From: an uncultured Eubacteriales bacterium
Lineage (GTDB): Bacteria > Bacillota > Clostridia > Oscillospirales > Oscillospiraceae
NCBI GenBank assembly: GCA_900554625.1
Contig: USHP01000026.1
Coordinates: 1 to 12,975 of the forward strand
Reading direction: 5' to 3'
DNA: 12,975 nt
Notes under the pieces: generated by a model
The model's database searches: none
Seen by the model: the letters and a program-made list of their open reading frames with translations, nothing else
What the model was told of the DNA's origin: nothing
Program-made: the position numbers and the translations under genes
Shown here: in pieces, positions 6,324-12,714 of the stretch
Position numbering within the stretch: position 1 is the first letter of the stretch
Layout of the letters: each line of letters begins with the position of its first letter

Positions 6324-7244
6324 ATGAAACTGAACAAGTATCTGGACGTCAATCCCGAAGTCGCCGCCGCCATTGCCGAAGGCAAGCCCGTCGTTGCCCT
6401 GGAATCCACCATCATTTCCCACGGCATGCCCTACCCCCAGAATGTGGAAACCGCTCTGAACGTGGAACGGATTATCCGGGAAAACGGTGCCGTTCCCGCC
6501 ACCATCGCCATCATCGGCGGTCGGCTGAAAGCCGGTCTGACTCCGGAGGAAATTGAATACTTCGGCAAGAAGGGTCAGGCCATTCACAAGGCTTCCCGCC
6601 GGGACCTGGCGCTACTGTGCGCCCGGGGTGAGGACGGCGCTACCACCGTCACCACCACTATGATGATCGCCCATATGGCAGGCATCTCCATTTTCGCCAC
6701 CGGCGGCATCGGCGGCGTACACCGTGGCGCTGAAACCACTATGGACATCTCCGCCGACCTGGAAGAACTGAGCCAGACTCCGGTGATGGTCATCTGCGCC
6801 GGTGCCAAATCCATTCTGGATCTGGGCCTGACTCTGGAATACCTGGAAACCAAGGGTGTGCCGGTGATCGGTTACGGCACCGATGAGCTGCCCGCCTTCT
6901 ACACCCGTCAGTCCGGCTTCGGCGTAGACTACCGGGTAGATACCCCTGCTGAACTGGCAGCCGCTTTCAAGGCCAGCAAGGATCTGGAGCTGGGCGGCGG
7001 CATGCTGGTCACCAACCCCATCCCCGAGGAGTACGCCATGCCTCTGGATACCATCAACGCTGCCATCGACCAGGCCATCCGGGAATGCAATGAAAATGGC
7101 ATCCATGGTAAGGAAACCACCCCCTTCCTGCTGGCACGGGTGGCAGAAATCACCGGCGGTGACTCTCTGGCCTCCAATATCCGGCTGGTGTACAACAACG
7201 CCAAGCTGGCTGCCCAGACCGCAGTTGCTTTCTGCAAGCTGTAA
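6324..7244 (+). CDS. psuG: pseudouridine-5'-phosphate glycosidase
   Basis: This cleaves the C-C glycosidic bond of pseudouridine 5'-phosphate to uracil and ribose 5-phosphate; 306 residues, normal for the family. Conserved blocks include VVALESTIISHGMP (23-36), GAVPATIAIIGG, FATGGIGGVHRGAE (124-137), CAGAKSILDLGLT (158-170) and ANPIPE-like TNPIPEEYAMP. By alignment from memory with E. coli PsuG, catalytic Glu31 corresponds to Glu27 and the Schiff-base Lys166 to Lys162. ATG 6324 is chosen because AAGGA lies about 11 bases upstream; the in-frame GTG at 6315 would be only 2 bases from that site. No pseudouridine transporter is visible nearby. A strong terminator follows directly. Confidence 0.95.
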   Translation: MKLNKYLDVNPEVAAAIAEGKPVVALESTIISHGMPYPQNVETALNVERIIRENGAVPATIAIIGGRLKAGLTPEEIEYFGKKGQAIHKASRRDLALLCARGEDGATTVTTTMMIAHMAGISIFATGGIGGVHRGAETTMDISADLEELSQTPVMVICAGAKSILDLGLTLEYLETKGVPVIGYGTDELPAFYTRQSGFGVDYRVDTPAELAAAFKASKDLELGGGMLVTNPIPEEYAMPLDTINAAIDQAIRECNENGIHGKETTPFLLARVAEITGGDSLASNIRLVYNNAKLAAQTAVAFCKL

Positions 7245-7257
7245 TTGTTGTAAAAAT

Positions 7258-7297
7258 GCGCCGCAGTGGAGAAAATCCACTGCGGCGCTTTCGTTTT
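7258..7297. terminator. bidirectional terminator between psuG and folC
   Basis: A perfect 13-bp stem, GCGCCGCAGTGGA (7258-7270) with its complement (7276-7288), has loop GAAAA. It is followed by TTTCGTTTT on the plus strand and preceded by AAAAA (T-run on the minus strand), so it can serve both converging operons. Confidence 0.9.
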
Positions 7298-8573
7298 ATT
7301 TCATGTTTCGCTGGTTCAGAGCATCCCGAATGGCGCCGATAGAGTACAGAGAGCCAAAGCACAGCACCACGCCGTCTTTGCCTGCCAGCTCCATGGCCTT
7401 CTCCACACCGGCATCAATGCTGTCGCAGCCAATGGCATCGGCTCCCGCCTGCTGCAAATACTGGGCCAGCAGCTCTGCCTCCAGCTTCCGGGGGTTGGGC
7501 GGGGTGATGCAGATGAATTTTTGTACCAGAGGCATAACAGGCTTATACATATCCGCATAGTCCTTATCCGCCAGCACGCCGGTCAGGGCAATCACCCGCT
7601 TATCTGCCAGGTAGTCCTGGATGTTTTTGACCAGTGCTTCGATGCACTGGGGGTTGTGTCCGCCGTCGATGATGAACAGGGGATCTTTGCCCACCACATC
7701 AAACCGGCCGGACCAGCGCACATCCCGGATACCGTCGTAAATGTTCTGCTCGGTAATCTTCCAGCCCTCTTCCATCATCGTATCCGCAATGGCCAGCACC
7801 ACGGCGGCGTTGTGCAGCTGATGATCTCCCAGCAGCGGCAAGATCAGATCCTTTCTGTCACCGCAGTCAAACACCTGACCTTCCAGGGTGTGGCGCTTCA
7901 GCTTCAGGCCGGCGAAGTCTGCCTTTTTCAGGCTGACATGCTTCTGCCGGCAGACCTGCTCAAACACCGCCTCCACGGAAGGGGTGCTGCGGTAGACCAC
8001 TGCGTGGCCGTTTTCCTTGAAAATTCCGGACTTGGTCAAGGCGATTTCTTCCACGGTGCTTCCCAGATATTCGGTGTGATCCAGACCGATATTGGTAATC
8101 ACTGCCACCTCCGGGGTTTCAATCACGTTGGTGGAGTCCATGGCGCCGCCCATGCCCACTTCCAGCACCACAATGTCGCACTGCTTGCGGCGGAAGTATT
8201 CCAAGGCGATGCAGCTGACCAGCTCAAATTCTGTGGGAGACTCTTCCATAGACTGGGCCAGGGGTCTGACATATTCTGTCACCTCTGCCAGTTCTTCGTC
8301 GGAAATCTCCTGCCCGTCCACCTGCATCCGCTCATGGAAACGGTAGATATAGGGGGAGGTATACAGTCCCGTCCGGTATCCGGCCTTTCGCAGAATGGAG
8401 GCGGTCATGGCGGCGGTGCTGCCTTTTCCGTTGGTTCCGGCAATGTGTACGAATTTCAGTTTTTTCTCCGGATTGCCCATTTTTGCCAGCAGGGTCTGGG
8501 TCCGTCCCAAACCGGGGATGCTGCCTTTCCAGCAGACGGAATGGATATAGGCAATGGCTTCGGTTGCGTTCAT
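7296..8573 (-). CDS. folC: bifunctional folylpolyglutamate synthase / dihydrofolate synthase
   Basis: An ATP-dependent ligase that adds glutamate to folates (and in many bacteria to dihydropteroate), trapping them in the cytosol; 425 residues, as expected. The Mur-ligase-type P-loop is HIAGTNGKGST (43-53). Other family blocks are GLYTSPYIYRFHERMQVDG, VVLEVGMGGAMDSTNV, ITNIGLDHTEYLGSTVEEIA, LGDHQLHNAAVVLA and VIDGGHNP-like FIIDGGHNPQ near residue 300. The start follows AAAGGA. It lies 27 bases downstream of the folate uptake gene on the same strand, so both are probably read from the riboswitch-controlled promoter. Whether it has dihydrofolate synthase activity cannot be judged from sequence; no other folate biosynthesis genes are in view. 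Confidence 0.94.
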   Translation of the reverse strand: MNATEAIAYIHSVCWKGSIPGLGRTQTLLAKMGNPEKKLKFVHIAGTNGKGSTAAMTASILRKAGYRTGLYTSPYIYRFHERMQVDGQEISDEELAEVTEYVRPLAQSMEESPTEFELVSCIALEYFRRKQCDIVVLEVGMGGAMDSTNVIETPEVAVITNIGLDHTEYLGSTVEEIALTKSGIFKENGHAVVYRSTPSVEAVFEQVCRQKHVSLKKADFAGLKLKRHTLEGQVFDCGDRKDLILPLLGDHQLHNAAVVLAIADTMMEEGWKITEQNIYDGIRDVRWSGRFDVVGKDPLFIIDGGHNPQCIEALVKNIQDYLADKRVIALTGVLADKDYADMYKPVMPLVQKFICITPPNPRKLEAELLAQYLQQAGADAIGCDSIDAGVEKAMELAGKDGVVLCFGSLYSIGAIRDALNQRNMK

Positions 8574-8600
8574 GGAAGGGTCGTCCTTTCGAAAATCAGG

Positions 8601-9170
8601 TTATTTCTCTTTCTTCACCGGGGGCCAGATTCCCAGCCGCTGGAAGATTCCGGTGCGCATCAGCAGATACAAAATCGCCACATCCAGCACCAGGGTCACG
8701 GCAAACTGCACCGACCGGGTGGTGAGGAAGTAAATCAGGCTGGCCTGGAAGCTGCCCTTGCTGTTGTAAACATAGGAAAGGGCGGCACTCTGCCACAGGA
8801 TGGAGCCCAGCACCACCGGAGGCAGGAAGGTCAAGGTCAAGCCGGGAATGGTAACCTTCTTCGCCAGGTAGTAGCGGAACACACCTCCGAAGATTCCATA
8901 CAGAATGGGCGGCAGGCTGAACAGGGGGTTAAATCCGAACCCGGAGAACAAGGTGCCCACAAAGTCGGCGCAGAAGCCTACCAACGCTCCCGGCATGGGG
9001 CCAAAGAGGATACCGGCAAGCACAATGGGCACCGCCTCGATGGAAAACCGGGTGGTGGCATTGGGCATGGGAATGATCAGGCGGGCCAGCACCACACTCA
9101 GGGCTGCCAACAGGGCACAATAGGCCAGGTTGCGGGTGGACATGACGGGGATGGTTGTTTGTTTGTTCAT
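8601..9170 (-). CDS. folT: folate ECF transporter S component
   Basis: The substrate-binding membrane subunit for folate in an energy-coupling-factor importer, which would share EcfA/A'/T subunits encoded elsewhere; 189 residues with about six membrane segments. The N-terminal motif ALLAALSVVLARL with the later ALVGFCADFVGTLF resembles the S-component signature for docking to the EcfT subunit. Start at MNKQTT is chosen because AAGGAGG (9178-9184) stands 7 bases upstream; an in-frame extension to 9269 would run through the terminator. The folate assignment rests on folC immediately downstream and a THF-like aptamer upstream, a combination well known in Firmicutes. Confidence 0.88.
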   Translation of the reverse strand: MNKQTTIPVMSTRNLAYCALLAALSVVLARLIIPMPNATTRFSIEAVPIVLAGILFGPMPGALVGFCADFVGTLFSGFGFNPLFSLPPILYGIFGGVFRYYLAKKVTIPGLTLTFLPPVVLGSILWQSAALSYVYNSKGSFQASLIYFLTTRSVQFAVTLVLDVAILYLLMRTGIFQRLGIWPPVKKEK

Positions 9171-9208
9171 AGGAAAACCTCCTTCATTTTTTCGAGCGAA
9201 CCGGCTGA

Positions 9209-9276
9209 GGGTTCCCCAACACGAAAAAAGCCCCTTGCGACCTTTGGTCGTAAGGGGAGCAGCGGTCAAGGAACCC
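9209..9276 (-). terminator. terminator in the folT leader with an outer alternative helix
   Basis: On the minus strand a 12-position stem (9246-9257 with 9231-9242, one A-C mismatch) with loop AAA is followed by C and six Ts (9224-9229). This is a strong intrinsic terminator between the aptamer and folT, the expected expression platform. An outer pair of 7-base complements (9270-9276 with 9209-9215) flanks it. Confidence 0.88.
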
Positions 9277-9325
9277 GTGGATAGAATGCGCGCAGCCCAT
9301 TCGCTCCACCGAGTATCGTTGCTAC

Positions 9326-9335
9326 ATAAAGGAGG
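9326..9335 (-). promoter_or_regulatory. putative anti-Shine-Dalgarno in the folT leader
   Basis: On the minus strand, CCTCCTTTAT here can pair over 10 bases (one G-U) with ATGAAGGAGG at 9178-9187, which contains the folT ribosome binding site. It lies between the aptamer and the terminator, so it could affect translation only of read-through transcripts. No experimental support. Confidence 0.35.
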
Positions 9336-9354
9336 ATCAGTCCATTATGACGCA

Positions 9355-9450
9355 GCGGGTGCGGATACCCCATCGCGGACAACGGTCCTTCGTCTGCCAC
9401 ACAACTCCCCATCTTGACAGCACTTCACGCAGGGTTTCCTACTCTGTTGG
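9355..9450 (-). promoter_or_regulatory. tetrahydrofolate (THF-I type) riboswitch aptamer
   Basis: The minus strand upstream of folT carries the THF core motifs in order: GAGTAG (9444-9439), GCGTGAAGTG (9430-9421), a P3 helix CTGTCA/TGGCAG-like with loop GATGGGGAGTTG, ACGAA (9393-9389), a GGAC/GTCC hairpin (9388-9377), GCGATG and ATCCGC (9366-9361). P2 can form as ACCCT with GGGGT. This follows, from memory, the THF-I consensus (GAGUAG, GCGUUAAGUG, AUGGGAU, ACGAA, GCGGUG, GCAUCCGC). The odd point is P1: I cannot find a good closing helix given the predicted transcription start. Folate uptake gene downstream fits. THF binding normally lowers expression through the terminator. Confidence 0.8.
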
Positions 9451-9455
9451 GAACT

Positions 9456-9484
9456 ACTATACAGGATACCCGCAGAAAAGTAAA
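9456..9484 (-). promoter_or_regulatory. promoter of the folT-folC operon
   Basis: On the minus strand TTTACT (9479-9484) and TATAGT (9456-9461) are separated by 17 bases, with an extended TG just before the -10. Transcription would begin near 9448-9450, right at the 5' edge of the aptamer. Confidence 0.72.
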
Positions 9485-9578
9485 GCCCTATTTCCCCTTT
9501 TCTCCCAGAAAAACACGAATCTCTCCCATCCCCCTTTGGAAAAGCAGGAATAATTTTTCTCAATTTTGAAAAAAAGGA
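9485..9578. other. AT-rich spacer between divergent promoters
   Basis: This stretch lies between the folT promoter and the tRNA promoter. I see no gene, strong repeat or further regulatory motif in it. Together with the leader to 9171 it accounts for the long gene-free interval 9171-9643. Confidence 0.6.
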
Positions 9579-9607
9579 TTGCCAAAATAAAATATCTATG
9601 CTATAAT
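9579..9607 (+). promoter_or_regulatory. promoter of the tRNA operon
   Basis: TTGCCA (9579-9584) and TATAAT (9602-9607) are separated by 17 bases and end 36 bases before tRNA-Gln. Confidence 0.9.
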
Positions 9608-9643
9608 GCTCAGTGTGTCCGATCAAAGGGCGCCGCTCCACAT

Positions 9644-9718
9644 TGGGATGTCGCCAAGCGGTAAGGCACCAGACTTTGACTCTGGCATTCGCTGGTTCGA
9701 ATCCGGCCATCCCAGCCA
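9644..9718 (+). tRNA. tRNA-Gln (anticodon TTG)
   Basis: A complete cloverleaf with encoded CCA. The acceptor TGGGATG (9644-9650) pairs with CATCCCA (9708-9714), the discriminator is G9715 and CCA is 9716-9718. The anticodon stem CCAGA/TCTGG encloses loop CTTTGAC with anticodon TTG (9676-9678), reading CAA/CAG glutamine codons. The T arm has GGTTCGAAT. The U1-A72 first pair is typical of bacterial tRNA-Gln. Confidence 0.97.
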
Positions 9719-9723
9719 AATAT

Positions 9724-9799
9724 GATCCGCTAGCTCAGTCGGTAGAGCAACTGCCTTTTAAGCAGTGGGTCCGGAGTTCGAATCTCCGGCGGGTCACCA
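9724..9799 (+). tRNA. tRNA-Lys (anticodon TTT)
   Basis: A complete cloverleaf with encoded CCA. The acceptor GATCCGC (9724-9730) pairs with GCGGGTC (9789-9795, one G-U), the discriminator is A9796 and CCA ends at 9799. The anticodon loop CTTTTAA carries TTT (9757-9759). The D arm has AGCTCAGTCGGTAGAGC and the T loop TTCGAAT. It lies 5 bases after tRNA-Gln, in one transcript. Confidence 0.98.
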
Positions 9800-9800
9800 A

Positions 9801-9832
9801 AAATCCCGAATGCGAATGCGTTCGGGATTTTT
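9801..9832 (+). terminator. tRNA operon terminator
   Basis: AAATCCCGAA (9801-9810) pairs with TTCGGGATTT (9821-9830) around the loop TGCGAATGCG, ending in a T5 run (9828-9832). The sequence GCGAATGCG in the loop is a direct repeat of the stem-loop junction. Confidence 0.85.
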
Positions 9833-9920
9833 ACCTATTCCCTCTTCACTATTCACTTTTCACTAACTTCGCATTCGTGATTTTTGGAAAGTAATAGGTA
9901 ATAAGGAATAGTGAATAAGT
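9831..9920. repeat. AT-rich inverted repeats upstream of the four-helix-bundle gene
   Basis: TTACCTATT (9831-9839) is exactly complementary to AATAGGTAA (9893-9901), and TTCACTATTC (9845-9854) to GAATAGTGAA (9906-9915). Because the two pairs are interleaved they form alternative, not nested, hairpins. CGCATTCG (9870-9877) also complements the tRNA terminator loop. The stretch is clearly richer in A and T than the surrounding genes and looks like an insertion boundary. Confidence 0.6.
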
Positions 9921-9969
9921 ATGGTATGCCGCACAGCGGCATTGATTATCATGGTTGAGGTGATAAGCC

Positions 9970-10314
9970 ATGGCAAGCCCGCTGTTGGACAAATCAAAAT
10001 CCTTTGCTTTGGAGATCATCAAGGTCTGCAACGCTGTCAAAAGCAGCAAACGAGAATCCGTACTGACCAATCAGCTGATCCGTTCCGGCACCAGCATCGG
10101 TGCCAACATCCGGGAGGCTTTCTATGCCCACGGAAAAGCCGATTTCATCGCAAAACTCCAAATTGCTTTGAAGGAATGTTCCGAAAGCGAATACTGGCTG
10201 GAGTTGTTGATTGAGAGCGGCTTCTATGAGGATCGTTCCACGCTGGAGCGATGTATTGAACTGAAAAAGCTGTTGATCTCTTCGCTGAATACAGCAAAAA
10301 AGAATCTAAGTTGA
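9970..10314 (+). CDS. four-helix-bundle protein (23S rRNA intervening-sequence type)
   Basis: A 114-residue all-helical cytoplasmic protein of the four-helix-bundle family (TIGR02436, related to proteins encoded in 23S rRNA intervening sequences and to the Avd accessory proteins of diversity-generating retroelements). Diagnostic stretches are KSKSFALEIIKVC, LIRSGTSIGANIREA (about 35-49) and DFIAKLQIALKECSESEYWL (about 56-75). The start follows GAGGTGA (about 9957-9963). It is not inside an rRNA gene and I see no reverse transcriptase or variable-repeat pair nearby, so neither of the famous contexts applies. It sits directly behind a tRNA operon and an AT-rich inverted-repeat stretch, consistent with sideways movement. 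The molecular function of stand-alone members is not established. Confidence 0.88.
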   Translation: MASPLLDKSKSFALEIIKVCNAVKSSKRESVLTNQLIRSGTSIGANIREAFYAHGKADFIAKLQIALKECSESEYWLELLIESGFYEDRSTLERCIELKKLLISSLNTAKKNLS

Positions 10315-10329
10315 GTACGTTGCCATCCT

Positions 10330-10359
10330 AGCCTGGTGCCAGATTTCCTCCAGGCTTTT
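10330..10359 (+). terminator. weak terminator after the four-helix-bundle gene
   Basis: AGCCTGG (10330-10336) pairs with CCAGGCT (10350-10356) around a 13-base loop, followed by only TTT. Read-through into the phosphatase gene is likely; I see no clear separate promoter for that gene. Confidence 0.5.
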
Positions 10360-10391
10360 GCCATGTAACTTCTAAAATCAGGAGGTTTCCT

Positions 10392-11186
10392 ATGATTACA
10401 CCAGAAAATATCCTGCATCTGGCCCAGCAAATGGTTTCCATTGCCAAGCAGGAGGGGCAGTTTATTAAGCAGCAGGAAGTCCACACCGTCACCGAAAAAG
10501 GCGGCGCTGCCAATGTGGTCACGGACATTGATGTCAAGTCCCAGCACCTGCTGATGCGCGCGTGTGAAGCGTGTCTGCCCGGCAGCAGCTTTTTGGCCGA
10601 GGAAGAAGGCCAGCAGCACATCGGTGACGGCTTTACCTGGGTCATCGACCCCATCGACGGCACCACCAATTATCTTTACGGTGCCCGGCACAGCTGCATT
10701 TCCGTGGCTTTGTACTACCAGAAGCAGGGCCTGATCGGCGTGGTATATAACCCCTATCGGGACGAGTGCTTCGTTGGCATCCAGGGTCAGGGCAGCTGGT
10801 GCAACGATAAGCCCATCCATGTCAGCAGCCACAGCTTCCCCGAAGCGCTGGTAATGGTGGGTACTGCTCCTTATGACAAGTCCCAGGCGGATACCATTTT
10901 TGACATTATCAAGGAACTGTTCCTGGAAACCCGGGACATCCGCAGAAGCGGCAGCGCTGCTCTGGACCTGTGCGATCTGGCCTGCGGTCGGGTGGATGCG
11001 TTCTATGAGCATATGCTCCAGCCCTGGGACTACGGCGCCGGGCGGATCATTTTGGAAAACGCCCATGGCAAAATCGAGCCCATGACCGTTTCTGCCTTCG
11101 ATGACCTGAAGCCCACCGGCGTGATTTGCTCCAACGGCATCTGCCAGGACGATCTTCGCCGCGTAATTGAAAAGCACTTGGCATAA
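10392..11186 (+). CDS. suhB: inositol monophosphatase family protein
   Basis: A metal-dependent phosphomonoesterase of the IMPase/SuhB family, 264 residues, full length. Metal-binding residues are visible: Glu70 in LAEEEG (69-73 region), Asp86 and Asp89 in the first signature WVIDPIDGTTNY (83-94), and Asp213 in the second signature WDYGAGRIILENAHG (212-226). The start follows CAGGAGG at normal spacing. Substrate cannot be fixed from sequence: family members dephosphorylate inositol phosphate, other sugar phosphates, fructose 1,6-bisphosphate or PAP. Its neighbours (a mobile-looking helical protein upstream and xpt converging downstream) do not point to a pathway. The gene symbol reflects family membership, not proven function. 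Confidence 0.88.
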   Translation: MITPENILHLAQQMVSIAKQEGQFIKQQEVHTVTEKGGAANVVTDIDVKSQHLLMRACEACLPGSSFLAEEEGQQHIGDGFTWVIDPIDGTTNYLYGARHSCISVALYYQKQGLIGVVYNPYRDECFVGIQGQGSWCNDKPIHVSSHSFPEALVMVGTAPYDKSQADTIFDIIKELFLETRDIRRSGSAALDLCDLACGRVDAFYEHMLQPWDYGAGRIILENAHGKIEPMTVSAFDDLKPTGVICSNGICQDDLRRVIEKHLA

Positions 11187-11190
11187 CAAT

Positions 11191-11229
11191 CGCCCCCGGT
11201 TTTCCGAAATGGAAACCGGGGGCGTTTTG
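11191..11229 (+). terminator. terminator after the phosphatase gene
   Basis: A 14-bp stem with one bulged T (11191-11205 with 11211-11224) ends in TTTT on the plus strand. It stands between converging genes; on the minus strand the following ATTGTTA is a poor tail, so for xpt it is at best partial. Confidence 0.85.
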
Positions 11230-11244
11230 CATTCCTATGTAGAT

Positions 11245-11829
11245 TTACTCCTGGCTGCGGAAGGTGATGACGCCGGTTTCGGCATCCATCTCATCCACAA
11301 TGGCCAGAGATTCCAGCTGGTAACCCAGATTCCGGATCACTCTGCCGCCAACCTGGAAGCCCTTTTCAATCACAATGCCCAGGCCCTCCACAGTAGCGCC
11401 GGCTGCTTCCGTAATGGAGATCAGGCCCTGCAGCGCACAGCCGTTGGCCAGGAAATCGTCAATAATCAGCACATGATCCTCAGCGCTGAGGAACTTCTTG
11501 GACACAATCACCTGATTACGGTTCTTATGGGTGAAGGACTCCACCTGGGCCACATAAACCTCGCCCTCAATGTTGATGGACTGGGACTTCTTGGCAAACA
11601 CCATGGGCACCCCAAATTCCTTAGCCACAAAACAGGCAATGCCGATGCCGGATGCCTCAATGGTCAGCACCTTGGTTACATGCTTGTCCGCAAAGCGGCG
11701 CTTGAACTCCTTGCCGATCTGCTCCATCAGGGCAATGTCCATCTGGTGATTCAAGAAGCTATCAACCTTCAGCACATTTCCCGCTTTGACAATACCGTCG
11801 CGTACAATTCTCTCTTCTAAGAAATTCAT
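11245..11829 (-). CDS. xpt: xanthine phosphoribosyltransferase
   Basis: A purine salvage enzyme that converts xanthine and PRPP to XMP in the cytosol; 194 residues, matching the family. The PRPP-binding loop is [13 protein letters not shown] (120-132). The other hallmarks are [10 protein letters not shown] (57-66) and [20 protein letters not shown] (77-96), both typical of Xpt rather than adenine phosphoribosyltransferase. The start follows AGGAGG. The promoter lies close upstream, leaving a leader of roughly 20 bases, so the purine riboswitch that precedes xpt in many Firmicutes is absent here. It is downstream of dapF on the same strand, with 80 bases between them, and may also receive read-through. 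Confidence 0.95.
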   Translation of the reverse strand: MNFLEERIVRDGIVKAGNVLKVDSFLNHQMDIALMEQIGKEFKRRFADKHVTKVLTIEASGIGIACFVAKEFGVPMVFAKKSQSINIEGEVYVAQVESFTHKNRNQVIVSKKFLSAEDHVLIIDDFLANGCALQGLISITEAAGATVEGLGIVIEKGFQVGGRVIRNLGYQLESLAIVDEMDAETGVITFRSQE

Positions 11830-11856
11830 GGGTGCACCTCCTAAAGAATGGAAACA

Positions 11857-11884
11857 ATGATAGCATATTTTAGACTTCTGTCAA
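11857..11884 (-). promoter_or_regulatory. promoter of xpt
   Basis: On the minus strand a perfect TTGACA (11879-11884) and TATCAT (11857-11862) are separated by 16 bases. The predicted start point is near 11850, about 20 bases before the coding region. Confidence 0.78.
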
Positions 11885-11909
11885 GTGCTTCTCCGGAAAA
11901 ATACGAAAA

Positions 11910-12695
11910 TCAGACCTGCTCCAGTTCCAGAATCCGCTCCACCTGGGTGGGGCCTTCCAGCAGCAGAGAGGAAACCTCCCCGTCCTTGCCGGACACGGTA
12001 ACTTTCAGGGTTCCGCCTTGGTTGTGGGCGGTAAGCACACCGCCGGGGAGCTTGCCCTGTTTCCACAGCACACAGGCGGTGGAGCCGCAGCCGGTGCCGC
12101 AGGCCAGGGTGAAATCTTCCACACCCCGCTCAAAGGTCAGAATCCGTACTTCCCCTTCCGAGAGCATCTGGTAGAAATTCACATTCGCCCCTTTGGGGAA
12201 GGCCGGGTGATGCCGCAGCGCCTCCATCCGAGGACGCAATGCTTCCCGATTCCCCCAGAGGTCTCCTCGGTAAGGTGCAACTGCGTGGGGAACTCCGGGA
12301 TTGCCCAATTCTACATAGGCCGCTTCTTCCGTCCGGCTTAAGTCCAGGATGCTGGGATTGTTCAGCTGCACCCGGTATTGGTTCTCGTCCAGCCGCCAGC
12401 CGGGCACCAGTCCCGCATCGGTCTGCACCACCATATGCTCCCCGGCAATGCCCCGATCATAGGCAAACCGGCAGATGCATCGGGCGCCGTTGCCGCACAT
12501 TTCTCCCCGGGTTCCATCGGAATTGTAAAAATGTAGCCTGAAATCTGCGCAATCAGAGTCATCCACCGCCATAAATCCGTCAGCACCAGTGATGCGGCAG
12601 TACTCCACCGCCAGGCGGGAAAAATCCAGCTGCTTTCCCCGGGCGTCCAGCACCATGAAATCATTTCCGGCGCCGTTCATATAATACACCTGCAT
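11910..12695 (-). CDS. dapF: diaminopimelate epimerase
   Basis: This interconverts LL- and meso-diaminopimelate, the last step before lysine and the cross-link residue of peptidoglycan; 261 residues. The two catalytic cysteines are both present: Cys67 in EMCGNGARC and Cys199 in LACGTGCGST. The N-terminus carries the family motif NGAGNDFMVLD (7-17), and ANVNFYQ with ERGVEDFT precede the second cysteine as expected. ATG 12695 is chosen because GAGGAGG stands just upstream; in-frame extension to 12779 would overlap dapB. It lies 19 bases downstream of dapB in one operon. No obvious terminator follows; the next promoter (xpt) begins about 26 bases beyond its stop. Confidence 0.96.
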   Translation of the reverse strand: MQVYYMNGAGNDFMVLDARGKQLDFSRLAVEYCRITGADGFMAVDDSDCADFRLHFYNSDGTRGEMCGNGARCICRFAYDRGIAGEHMVVQTDAGLVPGWRLDENQYRVQLNNPSILDLSRTEEAAYVELGNPGVPHAVAPYRGDLWGNREALRPRMEALRHHPAFPKGANVNFYQMLSEGEVRILTFERGVEDFTLACGTGCGSTACVLWKQGKLPGGVLTAHNQGGTLKVTVSGKDGEVSSLLLEGPTQVERILELEQV

Positions 12696-12714
12696 TGTGT
12701 TCCTCCTCAAAAGG

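Noticed and set aside
7266..9284. A long plus-strand open frame of 672 codons
   Set aside because: It lies opposite folC and folT, both unmistakable by motif. Its translation is rich in His, Gln and Gly, as expected for the antisense of a GC-rich gene, and it has no good ribosome binding site.
9347..9553. A plus-strand 68-codon frame with a perfect-looking AAAGGAGG upstream
   Set aside because: It runs antisense through the THF-like aptamer and folT promoter. The apparent ribosome binding site is the complement of the putative anti-Shine-Dalgarno, and the protein has no recognisable features.
9970..10314. Part of a diversity-generating retroelement (Avd-type protein)
   Set aside because: No reverse transcriptase, template/variable repeat pair or target gene is seen within several kilobases on either side; the neighbours are tRNAs and housekeeping genes.
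10224..11189. A minus-strand open frame of 321 codons opposite the phosphatase gene
   Set aside because: It overlaps the IMPase gene with both signature motifs intact and also runs through the preceding terminator; no family resemblance.
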